The notes below the pieces were generated by a model. The model was not told the origin of the DNA and made no database searches. It worked only from the letters and a program-made list of their open reading frames with translations. From Allorhizocola rhizosphaerae (GTDB lineage Bacteria > Actinomycetota > Actinomycetes > Mycobacteriales > Micromonosporaceae): a stretch of 37,883 nt of DNA. A program made the translations under genes and the position numbers. The stretch covers positions 1 through 37,883 of the forward strand of contig NZ_QJUG01000065.1 in NCBI RefSeq assembly GCF_003426775.1, written 5' to 3'. The number at the start of each line of letters is the position of its first letter. The first letter of the stretch is position 1. This document shows positions 24,665 to 33,384 of the stretch, one piece after another.

Positions 24665-26053
24665 ATGAAGCCCCGCATCGGACTCTTCGGCATCATGCAA
24701 GAGCTCTACGATGAGATGATCCCCGGGATCACCGAGACCCAGGCGGCCTACGCCCGCGACGTGGCCGCCCATCTCAGCGATGTCGCCGAGATCGTGCCCG
24801 CGCCGCCGGTGCGCAACCGGGCCGACGCCGAGCAGGTCATGATGGACTTCGAGACGTCCAATCTGGACGGCGTCATCATCACGATGCTCACATATGGCCC
24901 GGCCATGCGGGTCGCGCGGCTGCTGTCGCAGTCCCGGCTGCCCATCTGCCTGGCCAACATCCAGCCACAGGCCGCCGTCACGGCCGCGTGGGACATGGCC
25001 GACATGACCTACAACCAGGGCATCCACGGCGCTCAGGACACGGCCAACGCGATGGTGCGGGCCGGCAAGCCGTTCCACGTGCTCACCGACGACTGGCGGT
25101 CCGACGGGTTCAAGGCCAACATCGCACGGTTCGCCCAGGCCGCGGCCGCCGTGACCCGGTGGCGCAAGCTCAAGGTGGGCATCTTCGGCTACGCGATGAA
25201 CGACATGGGCGACATCCGGGTCGACGAGAACGCGTTGGTGCGCACGCTCGGGCCGGAAATCAGCTTCCTCGCGCCCGGTGACCTGTGGCGGCGCATGCAG
25301 TCGGTCGACGCCGCGGCCATCGCCGAGGTCGTCAAGTTCGAAGACGAGACCTTCGAGATCGACCCGCGATTGTCGGCCGAGGAGCGCGAAGACCACGTGC
25401 GCATGCAGCTGGCCATCGAATCGCTGCTCACCGAGCGGGGCTACGGCGCCTATTCCACCCACTTCGACGCCATCGGTGAGGACGGCCGGTTCAGCCGTTT
25501 GCCCCTCGCCGCCGCATCCTCACTCATGGCCAAGGGCTACGGTTACGGCGCCGAGGGCGACGCGCTCGCCGCGTGCATGGTGTCCGCCGGGCACGCCCTC
25601 ATCGGCGACGCCCACTTCACCGAGATGTATGCGATGGACTTCCCCAGCGACTCGGTGCTCATGAGCCACATGGGCGAGGGCAACTGGCGCATCGCCCGGC
25701 GCGACGAGCCGGTGCGCCTTATCAAGCGCTCCCTGGGCATCGGCCGCCTCGACGACCCGCCGACATTCCTTTTCCGGTATGAGCCCGGCCCAGCGACACT
25801 CGCGTCCCTAGTGTCGCTGGGCGGGGAAAAATTCCGCATGGTGGTCGCGGAAGGCTCCAATTTGGACTCTCCCGTCCTGCCGGCGCTGGAGATGCCCTAC
25901 GGCCAATTCCAGCCCCGCACCGGAATGCGAGACTGCATGAACGCCTGGCTGGCCGCCGGCGGCACCCACCACATGGTCATGAACCTCGGCCACCACGCCG
26001 CCCTCTGGAAGGTCTTCTGCGCCCTCAACAACATCGAATACGTCGAGGTCTGA
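24665..26053 (+). CDS. L-arabinose/L-fucose isomerase family protein, probable L-arabinose isomerase
   Basis: The 462-residue protein starts at ATG 24665. Four potential Mn-binding positions, E297 (GAEGD), E320 (FTEMY), H335 (SHMGEGN) and H435 (THHMVMN), have spacings of 23, 15 and 100, close to those of the E306/E333/H350/H450 set in E. coli AraA. It should convert L-arabinose to L-ribulose in the cytoplasm; related L-fucose isomerase activity cannot be excluded. No ribulokinase or epimerase gene is in the window. Its promoter shares all elements with that of the large glycosidase at 30923, so both are likely induced together. A strong terminator follows. Confidence 0.88.
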   Translation: MKPRIGLFGIMQELYDEMIPGITETQAAYARDVAAHLSDVAEIVPAPPVRNRADAEQVMMDFETSNLDGVIITMLTYGPAMRVARLLSQSRLPICLANIQPQAAVTAAWDMADMTYNQGIHGAQDTANAMVRAGKPFHVLTDDWRSDGFKANIARFAQAAAAVTRWRKLKVGIFGYAMNDMGDIRVDENALVRTLGPEISFLAPGDLWRRMQSVDAAAIAEVVKFEDETFEIDPRLSAEEREDHVRMQLAIESLLTERGYGAYSTHFDAIGEDGRFSRLPLAAASSLMAKGYGYGAEGDALAACMVSAGHALIGDAHFTEMYAMDFPSDSVLMSHMGEGNWRIARRDEPVRLIKRSLGIGRLDDPPTFLFRYEPGPATLASLVSLGGEKFRMVVAEGSNLDSPVLPALEMPYGQFQPRTGMRDCMNAWLAAGGTHHMVMNLGHHAALWKVFCALNNIEYVEV

Positions 26054-26069
26054 GCCCTTCCCCCAAGAC

Positions 26070-26105
26070 GTGGCCCCGGGACCCGGCGAGGAGTCCCGGG
26101 GCCAC
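26070..26105 (+). terminator. Terminator after the isomerase gene
   Basis: GTGGCCCCGGGAC (26070-26082) and GTCCCGGGGCCAC (26093-26105) form a perfect 13-bp stem with a ten-base loop, 16 bases after the stop codon. The following 107 bases before the IRED-like gene end show no gene I recognise. Confidence 0.9.
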
Positions 26106-26212
26106 ACCAATTCAGGCGACCTTCAACTGCTCGTCGCCGAAGTCCGCAATGAGCCTCGGCATGCCGCGCCCAGCGCGTTCAAGCCATCATTGATCCACGC
26201 CCGCACGCTCAA

Positions 26213-26797
26213 TCAGGCCGGTTGCTTGATGCTTTCGATGATCCGGGCGAAGCCTTCCGCTCCGTGGCCCGCGTCGATTTGGCGTTGGATGAGCCGCTGG
26301 ACCATGGCGACCACCTCGGTGCTGATGCCCTGATCGGCACTGGCGGCCAGGAGGTTGCCGAGGCTGGAGAATTCCAGGCTCTGTTGCCCTTCGACGGTGT
26401 AGTCCCCGCCGTCGATGACCGCCGCGAACTCTTGGAACGCGTCGAGGTACGCGACCCCGGCACGGGCGGCCCACGCGGCCAACTCCCGCGACTGGGCCGG
26501 TGAGGTCGTGGTCACATTGATCAGCGTTCGTCCCGCCAGCTCGCCCAAGAGCGGGTCAAGCACCTCGTGGACCGACGCGTGGTCCAGCAGGCAGGCGATC
26601 ACCACCCTGCCGGCCCGGACCGCGCCACCCGCCGTGGCGGCGGCTTTCGCGCCGTGCGCCACGAGGGCGTCCGCCCTGCCCGGTGAGCGGTTCCAGACTG
26701 TTGTCTCGTATCCGGCCTTCACCAGGGCACCCGCCAGCGCGCTTCCCATCGCCCCCAGCCCGAGCACGCTCACCCGGACACCGTTGTCGGCTGCCAT
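26213..26797 (-). pseudogene. Imine-reductase/beta-hydroxyacid-dehydrogenase-like gene with a large internal deletion
   Basis: The frame is open for 194 residues. The N-terminal Rossmann domain is intact: 'VSVLGLGAMGSALAGALVKAG', 'VWNRSPGRAD' (NADP-type) and 'LINVTTTSPAQSRELAAWA'. At 'VAYLDAFQEF' the typical family continues with 'GAIMG.P' and an interdomain helix, but here it passes directly to 'DGGDYTVEGQQSLEFSSLGN', the last part of the C-terminal helical domain. About 90-100 residues that form the dimer and substrate site are missing although the frame is kept, so activity is unlikely. Full-length relatives have about 290 residues. It is divergent from a truncated HxlR regulator gene. Confidence 0.75.
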
Positions 26798-26838
26798 CTT
26801 GTCGCTCCTTCTCGGTCTTCGTCGTCGCTTGCCTAGAT

Positions 26839-27057
26839 CCTCCCCGCGTCACCGAGAAGATGCTCACTCAGCATCTACGGGAGATGGAGGAGGACGGGCT
26901 CGTGCACCGTGAGGTGTACCGCGAGGTGCCGCCGAAGGTCGAATACTCCCTCACGGAGCACGGCGTCTCGCTCAATGCCGCGCTGGCCGCGTTGGGCGAT
27001 TGGGGCACCGAACGCATGCGCCGGATCGGTGCCGAGAAGGTGCTGCAGGCTCGTTAG
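26839..27057 (+). pseudogene. HxlR-family regulator fragment, N-terminal half missing
   Basis: The frame reads PPRVTEKMLTQHLREMEEDG, then 'REVYREVPPKVEYSLTEHGVSL' and 'LAALGDWGTERM', the recognition helix, wing and C-terminal helix of HxlR winged-helix repressors. The expected N-terminal 40-50 residues (the CP...L..GKW segment and first helices) are absent; upstream sequence belongs to the divergent IRED-like leader. An ATG at 26860 could express 65 residues without a full DNA-binding domain. HxlR genes usually sit divergently beside the oxidoreductase they control, so regulator and target have both decayed here. Confidence 0.75.
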
Positions 27058-27066
27058 AGTGCACGG

Positions 27067-27633
27067 GTGGATCTGGTGTGGGATGTGGAGCCGGCGAGCT
27101 GGTCGGCCGACGGTGACACGTGGACGGTGACGGCGGCGGCGGGGACCGATTGCTTCATCGACCCGGCGGGGACGACGACTGTCCTGAATGGAGCGCGGGC
27201 GCTGATAATCGCGCCGGATGGGCCGTGGCAATTTTGGGCGCGAGTGTCGGTCGAATTCAAGGGAATGTACGACGCGGGCGTGCTCATGCTCTGGGCCGAC
27301 GACCGCCGCTGGGCGAAGCTGTGCTTCGAGCGTTCCCCGCAGGGCGCGCCGATGGTGGTCAGCGTCATCACGCGTGACGTGTCCGACGACGCCAACGCCT
27401 GGGTGGTCGACTCCAACACGACCTGGCTGCGGATCAGTCATCTGGGCGACGGCGTCTACGCCTTCCACGCGGGCGATGACGGCGTCCGCTGGGAGTTCGT
27501 GCGCTACTTCCACCTGGGCCCCGCCAAAGTCGGGATCGAGGTGCAGGCGCCGGTTGGCGAAGGCTGCACCGCAACCTTCGCCAACCTCACGCTCGTGTCC
27601 GAGCGCCTGTCAGACCTGCGTGACGGCTCCTAA
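27067..27633 (+). CDS. DUF1349 concanavalin-like protein
   Basis: The 188-residue protein starts at GTG 27067, nine bases after the HxlR fragment. 'FIDPAGTTTVLNGARALI', 'FWARVSVEFKGMYDAGVLMLWADDRRWAKLCFERSP' in part and 'WEFVRYFHL' identify the DUF1349 family (YesU/YteV-like), a beta-jelly-roll related to concanavalin-type lectins and often encoded in polysaccharide utilisation loci. There is no signal peptide, so it is cytoplasmic. Its role is not known; sugar binding is plausible from the fold and context. It converges on the large glycosidase gene, and the last four bases of the two genes overlap. Confidence 0.88.
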   Translation: MDLVWDVEPASWSADGDTWTVTAAAGTDCFIDPAGTTTVLNGARALIIAPDGPWQFWARVSVEFKGMYDAGVLMLWADDRRWAKLCFERSPQGAPMVVSVITRDVSDDANAWVVDSNTTWLRISHLGDGVYAFHAGDDGVRWEFVRYFHLGPAKVGIEVQAPVGEGCTATFANLTLVSERLSDLRDGS

Positions 27634-30600
27634 GTCGCCGTCGCGAACGCCTTGACTTCAAGCAATCCGACCGAGAGCCCGGACGCACTCGTCAACACCA
27701 CCCGCAGCCGGGTCGTGTTGACGGACGTGAAGGTGACGTTGTTGTACTGGTTGGCGGCCACGGGATATCCGCTCGCTCCCGCGACATCGACATAGGCGCT
27801 GCCGTTCCAGTACTGCAGCTTCCACGAGGCGGGCAGGTCGATGCCCTGGTCGTCGTCGAAGAAGTACACCTGTGCCCGGGTCACCGACTGGTTCGACGAC
27901 CACTGCAGCTCGGCCCACTGCTCGCCCTGCTCCGGCCACGTGCCCCAGCGGTTGCCCTGGTTGGTGCCGCCGAAGTTGGAGCTCGTCGGCTCGTCGCCGT
28001 TGTTGATGGCCCCGCAGCTCTCCCACGACGAGGTGTAGGAGCATGCGGGCGTCGCCGACAGCGCGAGGTTGGGGTTCGGCTGGGGCGGCTCGCCACCCCT
28101 GTTGAACATCTTGATTTCGGTGAGCCCGACCTTCGAGCTGCCGGCGTTGGTCGCCAGCACCCGCACCCGCTGCGTCTGCACGGGTGTGAACTGCACCTTG
28201 TTGAAGTTGCCCGCGGGCGTGGCCGGGTTCTTCACCTGGTTGGAGACCTGAACCCAGCTGCTGCCGTTCCAATATTGGATGTTGTACGACGACGGCGCGC
28301 GATAGGTGGCCGACTGCGGCCGGCTGTCCCTGAAGTACAGCCACACCTCGTTCACCGTCTGCGTGGTGCCGAAGTTGACTTCGTACCAATCCTGGGCGTT
28401 GGGCGATCCGCCCGCGCCCCAGAACGGCTCGTTGATCGGGAATCCGTCGGCGGCCGCCGCGACCGACGTGCCTGACGCGGTGTGCGACGCGGTCCGGGTC
28501 GAACCCGCGACCAGGTTGGCCGGCGGGTTGGCCTGCAGGTCGACGCCCGCCTTGGCCAGCATGTCGGTCATGCGGGCGCTGTTTTGCACGACCTGGGTCG
28601 GCGACTGCATGCCCGGTGTGGAGGTGCTGAAGTTGACCGTCGCGGACGTCGTGACCGCGCCCGTGGCCGGGTTGTACGTCATGGGCACCAACTGGTTGAT
28701 GGTGGCCCGCCTCGTACCGTTGAGGTAAATCGAATATCCCTCAGGCACGCCGCTGTAGCGGACGACACCGTCGGCCGGGTTGTCCCACACGATCGTGAGA
28801 TCGGCGTTGCGGTAGCGCAGGTTGTTGATCGTGAAGTGGGACCATCCGATGTTGATCGGGTTGAGTTCGACCTGTGCGTCGTTGCGCGGCCGCAGCCCGG
28901 CGACGTCCTCGATGATGGTCCAGTTGCTGCTGCCCAGGATGTTGTGGTGGATCCAGGACCGGTACTGGATGGAGCTTCCGTTCCAATCGGCCCAGAATTC
29001 GTTCGCGTCCGGCCACTGCGTGTTGCCGCCGACGTATTGCGCCCAGACGTTCCAGTAGAGCAGCTTCTTGTACCACTCCGTGTTGATCCACTGGTTGGGA
29101 TAGTTGCGCAGCACGCTCGACAGAAGTCTGAATTGGACAGTCGAGTTGATCGTGGAGAAGTTGTTGCTTCCGGTGCCCGACGCCGCCTTGTCCCGCTGGT
29201 TCGCGGTGTAGAACGGGAAGATCGGGTATTCGGCGGGGTCGTCGAACAACCGCAGGGCTTCTTTGTATTGCGTGGTATTGGGAATCGCCCCGACCGCGAA
29301 GGGATAGTAGTTGTTGATTTCCTTCCACGGCACGTGCTCGTTGCTCGACACGTGCCGGTGCTCGAACAGCCGCCGGTTCGGGTTCCACAGCACGCTCACC
29401 AGAGCGTTCTGGATCTGCGTGGCGAGCTGGTTCATCTCGTTGGCCTTGGCCGTGTTGCCGACCGCCGCGTAGGCCTGTGCCGCCGCCAGCGCCCCGCTGT
29501 ACTGGTACGCACCCTCGGCACGGTCCAGCCAGCCGGAGCGCCAGTGGAACGACACCGCGTCGGCGTCATTGCCCGTCAACGCTCCCCAGTCGTACTCGAT
29601 TACCCTATCGCCATCGTGGTCGTAAAACGACAGCTGGCCCTTGACATCACCCTCGGCGTATTTGGCGAGGTTGCCCGCGATGGCCGGCTGTCCGCCGTGG
29701 ATCTGATAGCTCTTCCACGCCGCCTCGGCCAGATACTGGGTGTACGAGTTGGACCAGTTCTCCGGGTCGCCGGGGTTGTCGACGAACCGCGCTCCCCTGG
29801 ACACCTGCCCGACGCTGAGCCATGGCCCGTACCCGTAAATCGGGTTTCTCAGGTATTTCAAGTCGTCCACATGCATGGGCTGTGTCAGCACGATGGCGTT
29901 GTTGTACCCGAGTGCCCCCTCGACCGACGTCGGGAACTGGAAGTTCTGCCCCGGGATGTTGGCGTCGAGGTGGTTGAACCGCATGAGCCACCAGCGGTAG
30001 TAGATGTTCTTCTTGATCGGCAGGTCGGGCACGTCGATGTAGGGCACGTTCTGCGCCCACCACAGGTTGTATGCCCGCACGTGGGTCTGGAACGCCTGCG
30101 CGTCCGTGTAGCCCTTGTAGTTGTTGTACTCCGTGAGCGACTCGGGGATCTCGTTGGCGACGAAACCCATGACCACCTTGGCGGTAACGGTCTGCCCGGC
30201 CGCGATGGTGACCGACCGGTTCAGGCCTCCGCTTGAGACGGAGAAGCCCTGCCCGGACAGGCGCGGAAACAGCGTGGTCAAGTTGTTGTACGCGTTGACC
30301 TGCCCGGTGAGCTCGTCGCCCGACCCCGATGTGGCGTAGGGCGAGGTCGCCCGCAGCTGCAGGGTGGTCGACGACGAACCGTTGTTCCTGATCGAAACGT
30401 TCGTCACGGCAACGTTGTTGTCCGTGATGAACTTCGTGACGTTGGCGGTCAGCGAGCCGCTGGTATGGACGCTGCGCCAGTGCGAGGGCGCCTGCCAGCG
30501 CTGGCTGGCCTGCTCGGTCCAGGTGCCCGGGGTGATCGCGATCGAGTAGGCGCTCTGGTTGTTGATGCTCTCCCAGTAGGCGACCTGCCCGCCGAAGCCG

Positions 30601-30923
30601 ATGACCGACGGGGTGTGGGTCTTCATGAACAGCGCCCGGCCGCGGGTCATCAGCCAGGTGCCGGCCGGGTCGTTGCCGGGCCGGGCGAGCAGCCGGTCCA
30701 TCCAGAAGTCGGTGCCCCCGCTCTCGGCATCGTAGATGGCCTGCATCATGTTTCCGGTGGTGTACCCGACCGGTGGCTGCGGGATGGCCGGCCCGTTGAA
30801 GGTCGGATAGCCGATGGTCTGCGCGGCTGACGAGGGCACGCTCTGCGCGAGCGCGGCCCCGCCAACCATGACGAGACTCAACGCCGACGCGAGCCATCGC
30901 CGCCGGCGCGTGTGGATCAGCAT
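27630..30923 (-). CDS. Large secreted (alpha/alpha)-barrel glycosidase with two discoidin (CBM32-like) domains
   Basis: ATG 30923 (GGGAG upstream) gives 1097 residues. A Sec signal peptide (about 1-33) is followed by a beta-sandwich region and a long helical domain with 'NIYYRWWLMRFNHLD', 'HWRSGWLDRAEGAYQYSGALAAAQAYA' in part and 'WPDANEFWADWNGSS', which resembles MGH1/GH63-like (alpha/alpha)6 glycosidases. Two F5/8C discoidin domains (roughly 815-960 and 970-1097) with 'VNEVWLYFRDSRP' and 'VTRAQVYFFDDDQGIDLP' complete it; the second is the type common in beta-L-arabinofuranosidase-associated proteins. The GH family and substrate are uncertain (GH142 or an unclassified group are candidates). 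Context suggests arabinosylated glycans. Its promoter lies in the end of the GH127 gene. Confidence 0.85.
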   Translation of the reverse strand: MLIHTRRRRWLASALSLVMVGGAALAQSVPSSAAQTIGYPTFNGPAIPQPPVGYTTGNMMQAIYDAESGGTDFWMDRLLARPGNDPAGTWLMTRGRALFMKTHTPSVIGFGGQVAYWESINNQSAYSIAITPGTWTEQASQRWQAPSHWRSVHTSGSLTANVTKFITDNNVAVTNVSIRNNGSSSTTLQLRATSPYATSGSGDELTGQVNAYNNLTTLFPRLSGQGFSVSSGGLNRSVTIAAGQTVTAKVVMGFVANEIPESLTEYNNYKGYTDAQAFQTHVRAYNLWWAQNVPYIDVPDLPIKKNIYYRWWLMRFNHLDANIPGQNFQFPTSVEGALGYNNAIVLTQPMHVDDLKYLRNPIYGYGPWLSVGQVSRGARFVDNPGDPENWSNSYTQYLAEAAWKSYQIHGGQPAIAGNLAKYAEGDVKGQLSFYDHDGDRVIEYDWGALTGNDADAVSFHWRSGWLDRAEGAYQYSGALAAAQAYAAVGNTAKANEMNQLATQIQNALVSVLWNPNRRLFEHRHVSSNEHVPWKEINNYYPFAVGAIPNTTQYKEALRLFDDPAEYPIFPFYTANQRDKAASGTGSNNFSTINSTVQFRLLSSVLRNYPNQWINTEWYKKLLYWNVWAQYVGGNTQWPDANEFWADWNGSSIQYRSWIHHNILGSSNWTIIEDVAGLRPRNDAQVELNPINIGWSHFTINNLRYRNADLTIVWDNPADGVVRYSGVPEGYSIYLNGTRRATINQLVPMTYNPATGAVTTSATVNFSTSTPGMQSPTQVVQNSARMTDMLAKAGVDLQANPPANLVAGSTRTASHTASGTSVAAAADGFPINEPFWGAGGSPNAQDWYEVNFGTTQTVNEVWLYFRDSRPQSATYRAPSSYNIQYWNGSSWVQVSNQVKNPATPAGNFNKVQFTPVQTQRVRVLATNAGSSKVGLTEIKMFNRGGEPPQPNPNLALSATPACSYTSSWESCGAINNGDEPTSSNFGGTNQGNRWGTWPEQGEQWAELQWSSNQSVTRAQVYFFDDDQGIDLPASWKLQYWNGSAYVDVAGASGYPVAANQYNNVTFTSVNTTRLRVVLTSASGLSVGLLEVKAFATAT

Positions 30924-30988
30924 CGCTTCGCTCCCAAGGGATTCGAGGGACGGTTGGAGTAGCGACGTACGGACGCCTCGCCCGGCAA

Positions 30989-31004
30989 GTTCGAAATTTC
31001 GAAC
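30989..31004. promoter_or_regulatory. GTTCGAAATTTCGAAC palindrome, twin operator
   Basis: This perfect 16-bp palindrome is at +15 to +30 of the predicted glycosidase transcript. It shares GTTCGAAAT.TCGAAC with the palindrome at 24625-24640. Confidence 0.7.
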
Positions 31005-31025
31005 GACGTCCGTCAATCTGGACTA

Positions 31026-31058
31026 AGATTCCATCGTTACGCGCCCGTTGTCAACGGC
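31026..31058 (-). promoter_or_regulatory. Promoter of the large glycosidase, embedded in the end of the GH127 gene
   Basis: On the minus strand TTGACA (31049-31054) lies in GCCGTTGACAACGG, which is also the coding sequence for the last residues of the GH127 protein. A 17-base spacer leads to GAATCT (31026-31031). The elements and spacing match the isomerase promoter. Confidence 0.75.
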
Positions 31059-32593
31059 ACCCAGACGCGCATGGTGCTCGGGCCTCGGTTGGCCCAACTG
31101 TGGTACGGCACAAGAGTTGTCACGCCGTCGGCGACGGTGGTCTCGGCGCAGTAGACCAGAGGGCCACGCTCGACCGCGACACAACCGCGGACGGCCTCGA
31201 TCCTCGGGTCGGCCTCGACCAGCCTCAGCGAAACCGGCAACTCCAGCACGGCCGAGTCGCCCGGCCGCCATCGCTTGCGCTGTCTTTGATAACCCGATCC
31301 CGGAACACGCAGCTTCAGCTCCCACTCCCGCGCGGGCGTCTCGACGACGGTCACCGTGACCCGCCCGTCCCACGGATAGGCCGTCTCGACCCGCAGCTCG
31401 ATGTCGCCGGCCCGCACCACGCCCGGTGCGTACTGGTGAATCTGCACACCGTCGTCAGTGGACGTTGCCAGATAGCACGCGAGCGACGCGAACGTGCGCG
31501 CCAGGTTGGTCGGGCAGCACGACACCTCGAACCACGGCGCCCGCTGCCCGGCCACCTCGAACCGGCCCGAGTCCCGACCCGACCAGCCCAGCGGGTTGGC
31601 GTAGAAGAACGAGCGGCAGTCGGCCGACGGCGACGCCGCGACCACGTTGTACAGCGTGCGCTCGATGACATCCGCCCACCTGTGCGAACCGGTCGCCAGC
31701 AGCAGGCGCCACGCCAGCATCACCGACGCGATCCCGGCGCAGGTCTCCGAGTATGCCCCCTCGGGTGGGAGCTCGAAGTCCTCGCCGAACGACTCGTCGG
31801 CCCGGCGCGACCCCATCCCTCCGGTGATGTAGGTGCGCCGCTCCAGCGTGCGATCGTACTGCTCGATGATCGTCTTGAGCAGGACCGAGTCGCCCGTCTC
31901 CACCGCCACGTCGACCGCGCCGCACGCCAGGTACAGCTCGCGCACGGCGTGGCCGGCGAACACCCGGCGCTCCCGCACGGGCATGTCGTCCTGGAAGTAT
32001 GCCCGCCCGAACGCGATGTCGCCCAACAGTTTCGACCCGCGCCGGTCCACAAACGACTTCGCCTGGTCCAGGTATTTCGACGAACCCGTGACCCGATACA
32101 ACTCCACGAGCGCCATCTCGATCCCGGGATGCCCGCAGTACCGCTCGAACCCGACGACGTGATCGGCCGCCCTGATCGCGATCTCGACGAGTGAAGACCC
32201 GCCACTGCGCGCCCCGGCCACCCCCGCCTGGATCAGGTGCCCGTAGCAGTACAGCTCGTGCCCCCACTCCAGATCGGTGTAGCGGGCGTCCTTGAATCTG
32301 GTGTTGAGGTAGCCGTCGGGCTGCTGTGCTCCCTTCACCACGCGTGCCACTTCGTCGAGGCGTGAATGCGACGCCCAAGCCATCGCCTCAAGCGTCTTGT
32401 ACACCTCGGAATCGGCGAACTCCCGCCCGCGCCCGCCGAAGTCGCGGAAGTTCTGGATCCAGCCCTCGCGCTCCAACGATTCCAAACAATGCTCAATCAC
32501 CACGTTCGCGTCGCGAGCGGCCCAGAACCCACCCTCGACGGTGGCGGAGGCCGGCCGCAGCGCGCCCGTGGAAGGCAAGACCGGCGTCCTCAT
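31037..32593 (-). CDS. GH127 beta-L-arabinofuranosidase, cytoplasmic, with a probable C-terminal deletion
   Basis: ATG 32593 overlaps the permease stop (ATGA) and gives 518 residues without signal peptide. The (alpha/alpha)6 domain and the zinc-thiolate site of GH127 are present: E283 and C285 in 'YSETCAGIA', and C359-C360 in 'EVSCCPTN', the first of the pair corresponding to the cysteine nucleophile region. The enzyme should release beta-linked L-arabinofuranose from imported oligosaccharides. Relatives have 620-650 residues. Here 'GPLVYCAE' is followed almost directly by 'TLVPYHSWANRGPSTMRVW', whereas 70-100 residues of the beta-sandwich usually lie between. The active-site domain is intact, so it may still work, but stability is uncertain. 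Confidence 0.9.
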   Translation of the reverse strand: MRTPVLPSTGALRPASATVEGGFWAARDANVVIEHCLESLEREGWIQNFRDFGGRGREFADSEVYKTLEAMAWASHSRLDEVARVVKGAQQPDGYLNTRFKDARYTDLEWGHELYCYGHLIQAGVAGARSGGSSLVEIAIRAADHVVGFERYCGHPGIEMALVELYRVTGSSKYLDQAKSFVDRRGSKLLGDIAFGRAYFQDDMPVRERRVFAGHAVRELYLACGAVDVAVETGDSVLLKTIIEQYDRTLERRTYITGGMGSRRADESFGEDFELPPEGAYSETCAGIASVMLAWRLLLATGSHRWADVIERTLYNVVAASPSADCRSFFYANPLGWSGRDSGRFEVAGQRAPWFEVSCCPTNLARTFASLACYLATSTDDGVQIHQYAPGVVRAGDIELRVETAYPWDGRVTVTVVETPAREWELKLRVPGSGYQRQRKRWRPGDSAVLELPVSLRLVEADPRIEAVRGCVAVERGPLVYCAETTVADGVTTLVPYHSWANRGPSTMRVWVPLTTGA

Positions 32594-33384
32594 CCCTTCA
32601 GCGCTCCGGACATGAAGCCCCGCACATAGCTGCGTTGCAGGAACAGGAAGAGCAGCACGCACGGTACCGCCATGAACATGACACCGGCCTCAAGCGCCGC
32701 ATAGTCGATCGACCCGAACGTCGCGGTGCGCATGTTCACCACCGCGAGCGTCAGCGTGAACTGATCGGTCGAGTTGAGCAGGATCAGTGGCGCGAAGAAT
32801 TCGTTCCACGAGGTGAGGAACGCGAACAGGCCGACCGTGATGAGGCCGGGCCGCACCGCGTGCAGCATCACGCGGGTCAGCACGCCGAAGCTGTTGCACC
32901 CGTCGATGAGCGCCGACTCCTCCAGCTCCTTCGGCACCGCCTCGAACGAATTGCGCATCATAAATATCGAGAACGGTAGCTGGAACATGATGAGCACGAG
33001 ACCCAAGCCCAGCAACGAATCCTGCAGTCCCATCCAGCCCAGCAACACATAAAGCGCGATCAAAATAGTCGCATAGGGCACCATCAAAATCGCGAGTGTC
33101 ACCAGGAACAGCAGATCCCGGCCCGGGAACCGGAACCGGCCGAACGCGTATCCGCCCAGCGTCGAGATGAGCAGCGTGCCGCCCACCGTGATCAGGCACA
33201 CCAGCACGCTGTTGACCACGTGATAGGGCCGGATGCCGTTGTCGGACGTGAACAGCCGCCCGTAGTTTTCCAGGCCGAACCCGCTCTCCGTGGACACGGA
33301 GGCGTACCCGCTCCACAAAAGGGGAAACAGGAACAGGATCGCCAGCGCCGCGCCCGTGGTGTAGTAGCCTGCCCGCGCCATCAT
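32590..33384 (-). CDS. Carbohydrate ABC transporter permease (MalG type)
   Basis: The 264-residue protein has six membrane segments and the EAA motif 'EESALIDGCNSFGVLTRVMLHAVRP' (about 155-179; quoted with one break here as EESALIDGCNS and FGVLTRVML), which docks to the shared ATPase of CUT1 importers. It overlaps both the upstream permease stop and the downstream GH127 start by four bases, so translation of all three is coupled. The ATPase is not encoded here; actinomycete sugar importers commonly use a single multi-purpose MsiK-like ATPase encoded elsewhere. It forms the channel with the permease at 33381 and receives substrate from the lipoprotein at 34323. Confidence 0.95.
   Translation of the reverse strand: MMARAGYYTTGAALAILFLFPLLWSGYASVSTESGFGLENYGRLFTSDNGIRPYHVVNSVLVCLITVGGTLLISTLGGYAFGRFRFPGRDLLFLVTLAILMVPYATILIALYVLLGWMGLQDSLLGLGLVLIMFQLPFSIFMMRNSFEAVPKELEESALIDGCNSFGVLTRVMLHAVRPGLITVGLFAFLTSWNEFFAPLILLNSTDQFTLTLAVVNMRTATFGSIDYAALEAGVMFMAVPCVLLFLFLQRSYVRGFMSGALKG

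Noticed and set aside
26106-26212. A short minus frame ending LIADFGDEQLKVA downstream of the IRED-like gene
   Set aside because: It could be the tail of a lost gene, but 16 residues without a recognised family are not enough to call it.
28482-30236. A 584-residue plus-strand open frame
   Set aside because: It is antisense to the large glycosidase, rich in Val/Arg/Asp, with no motif or ribosome site.
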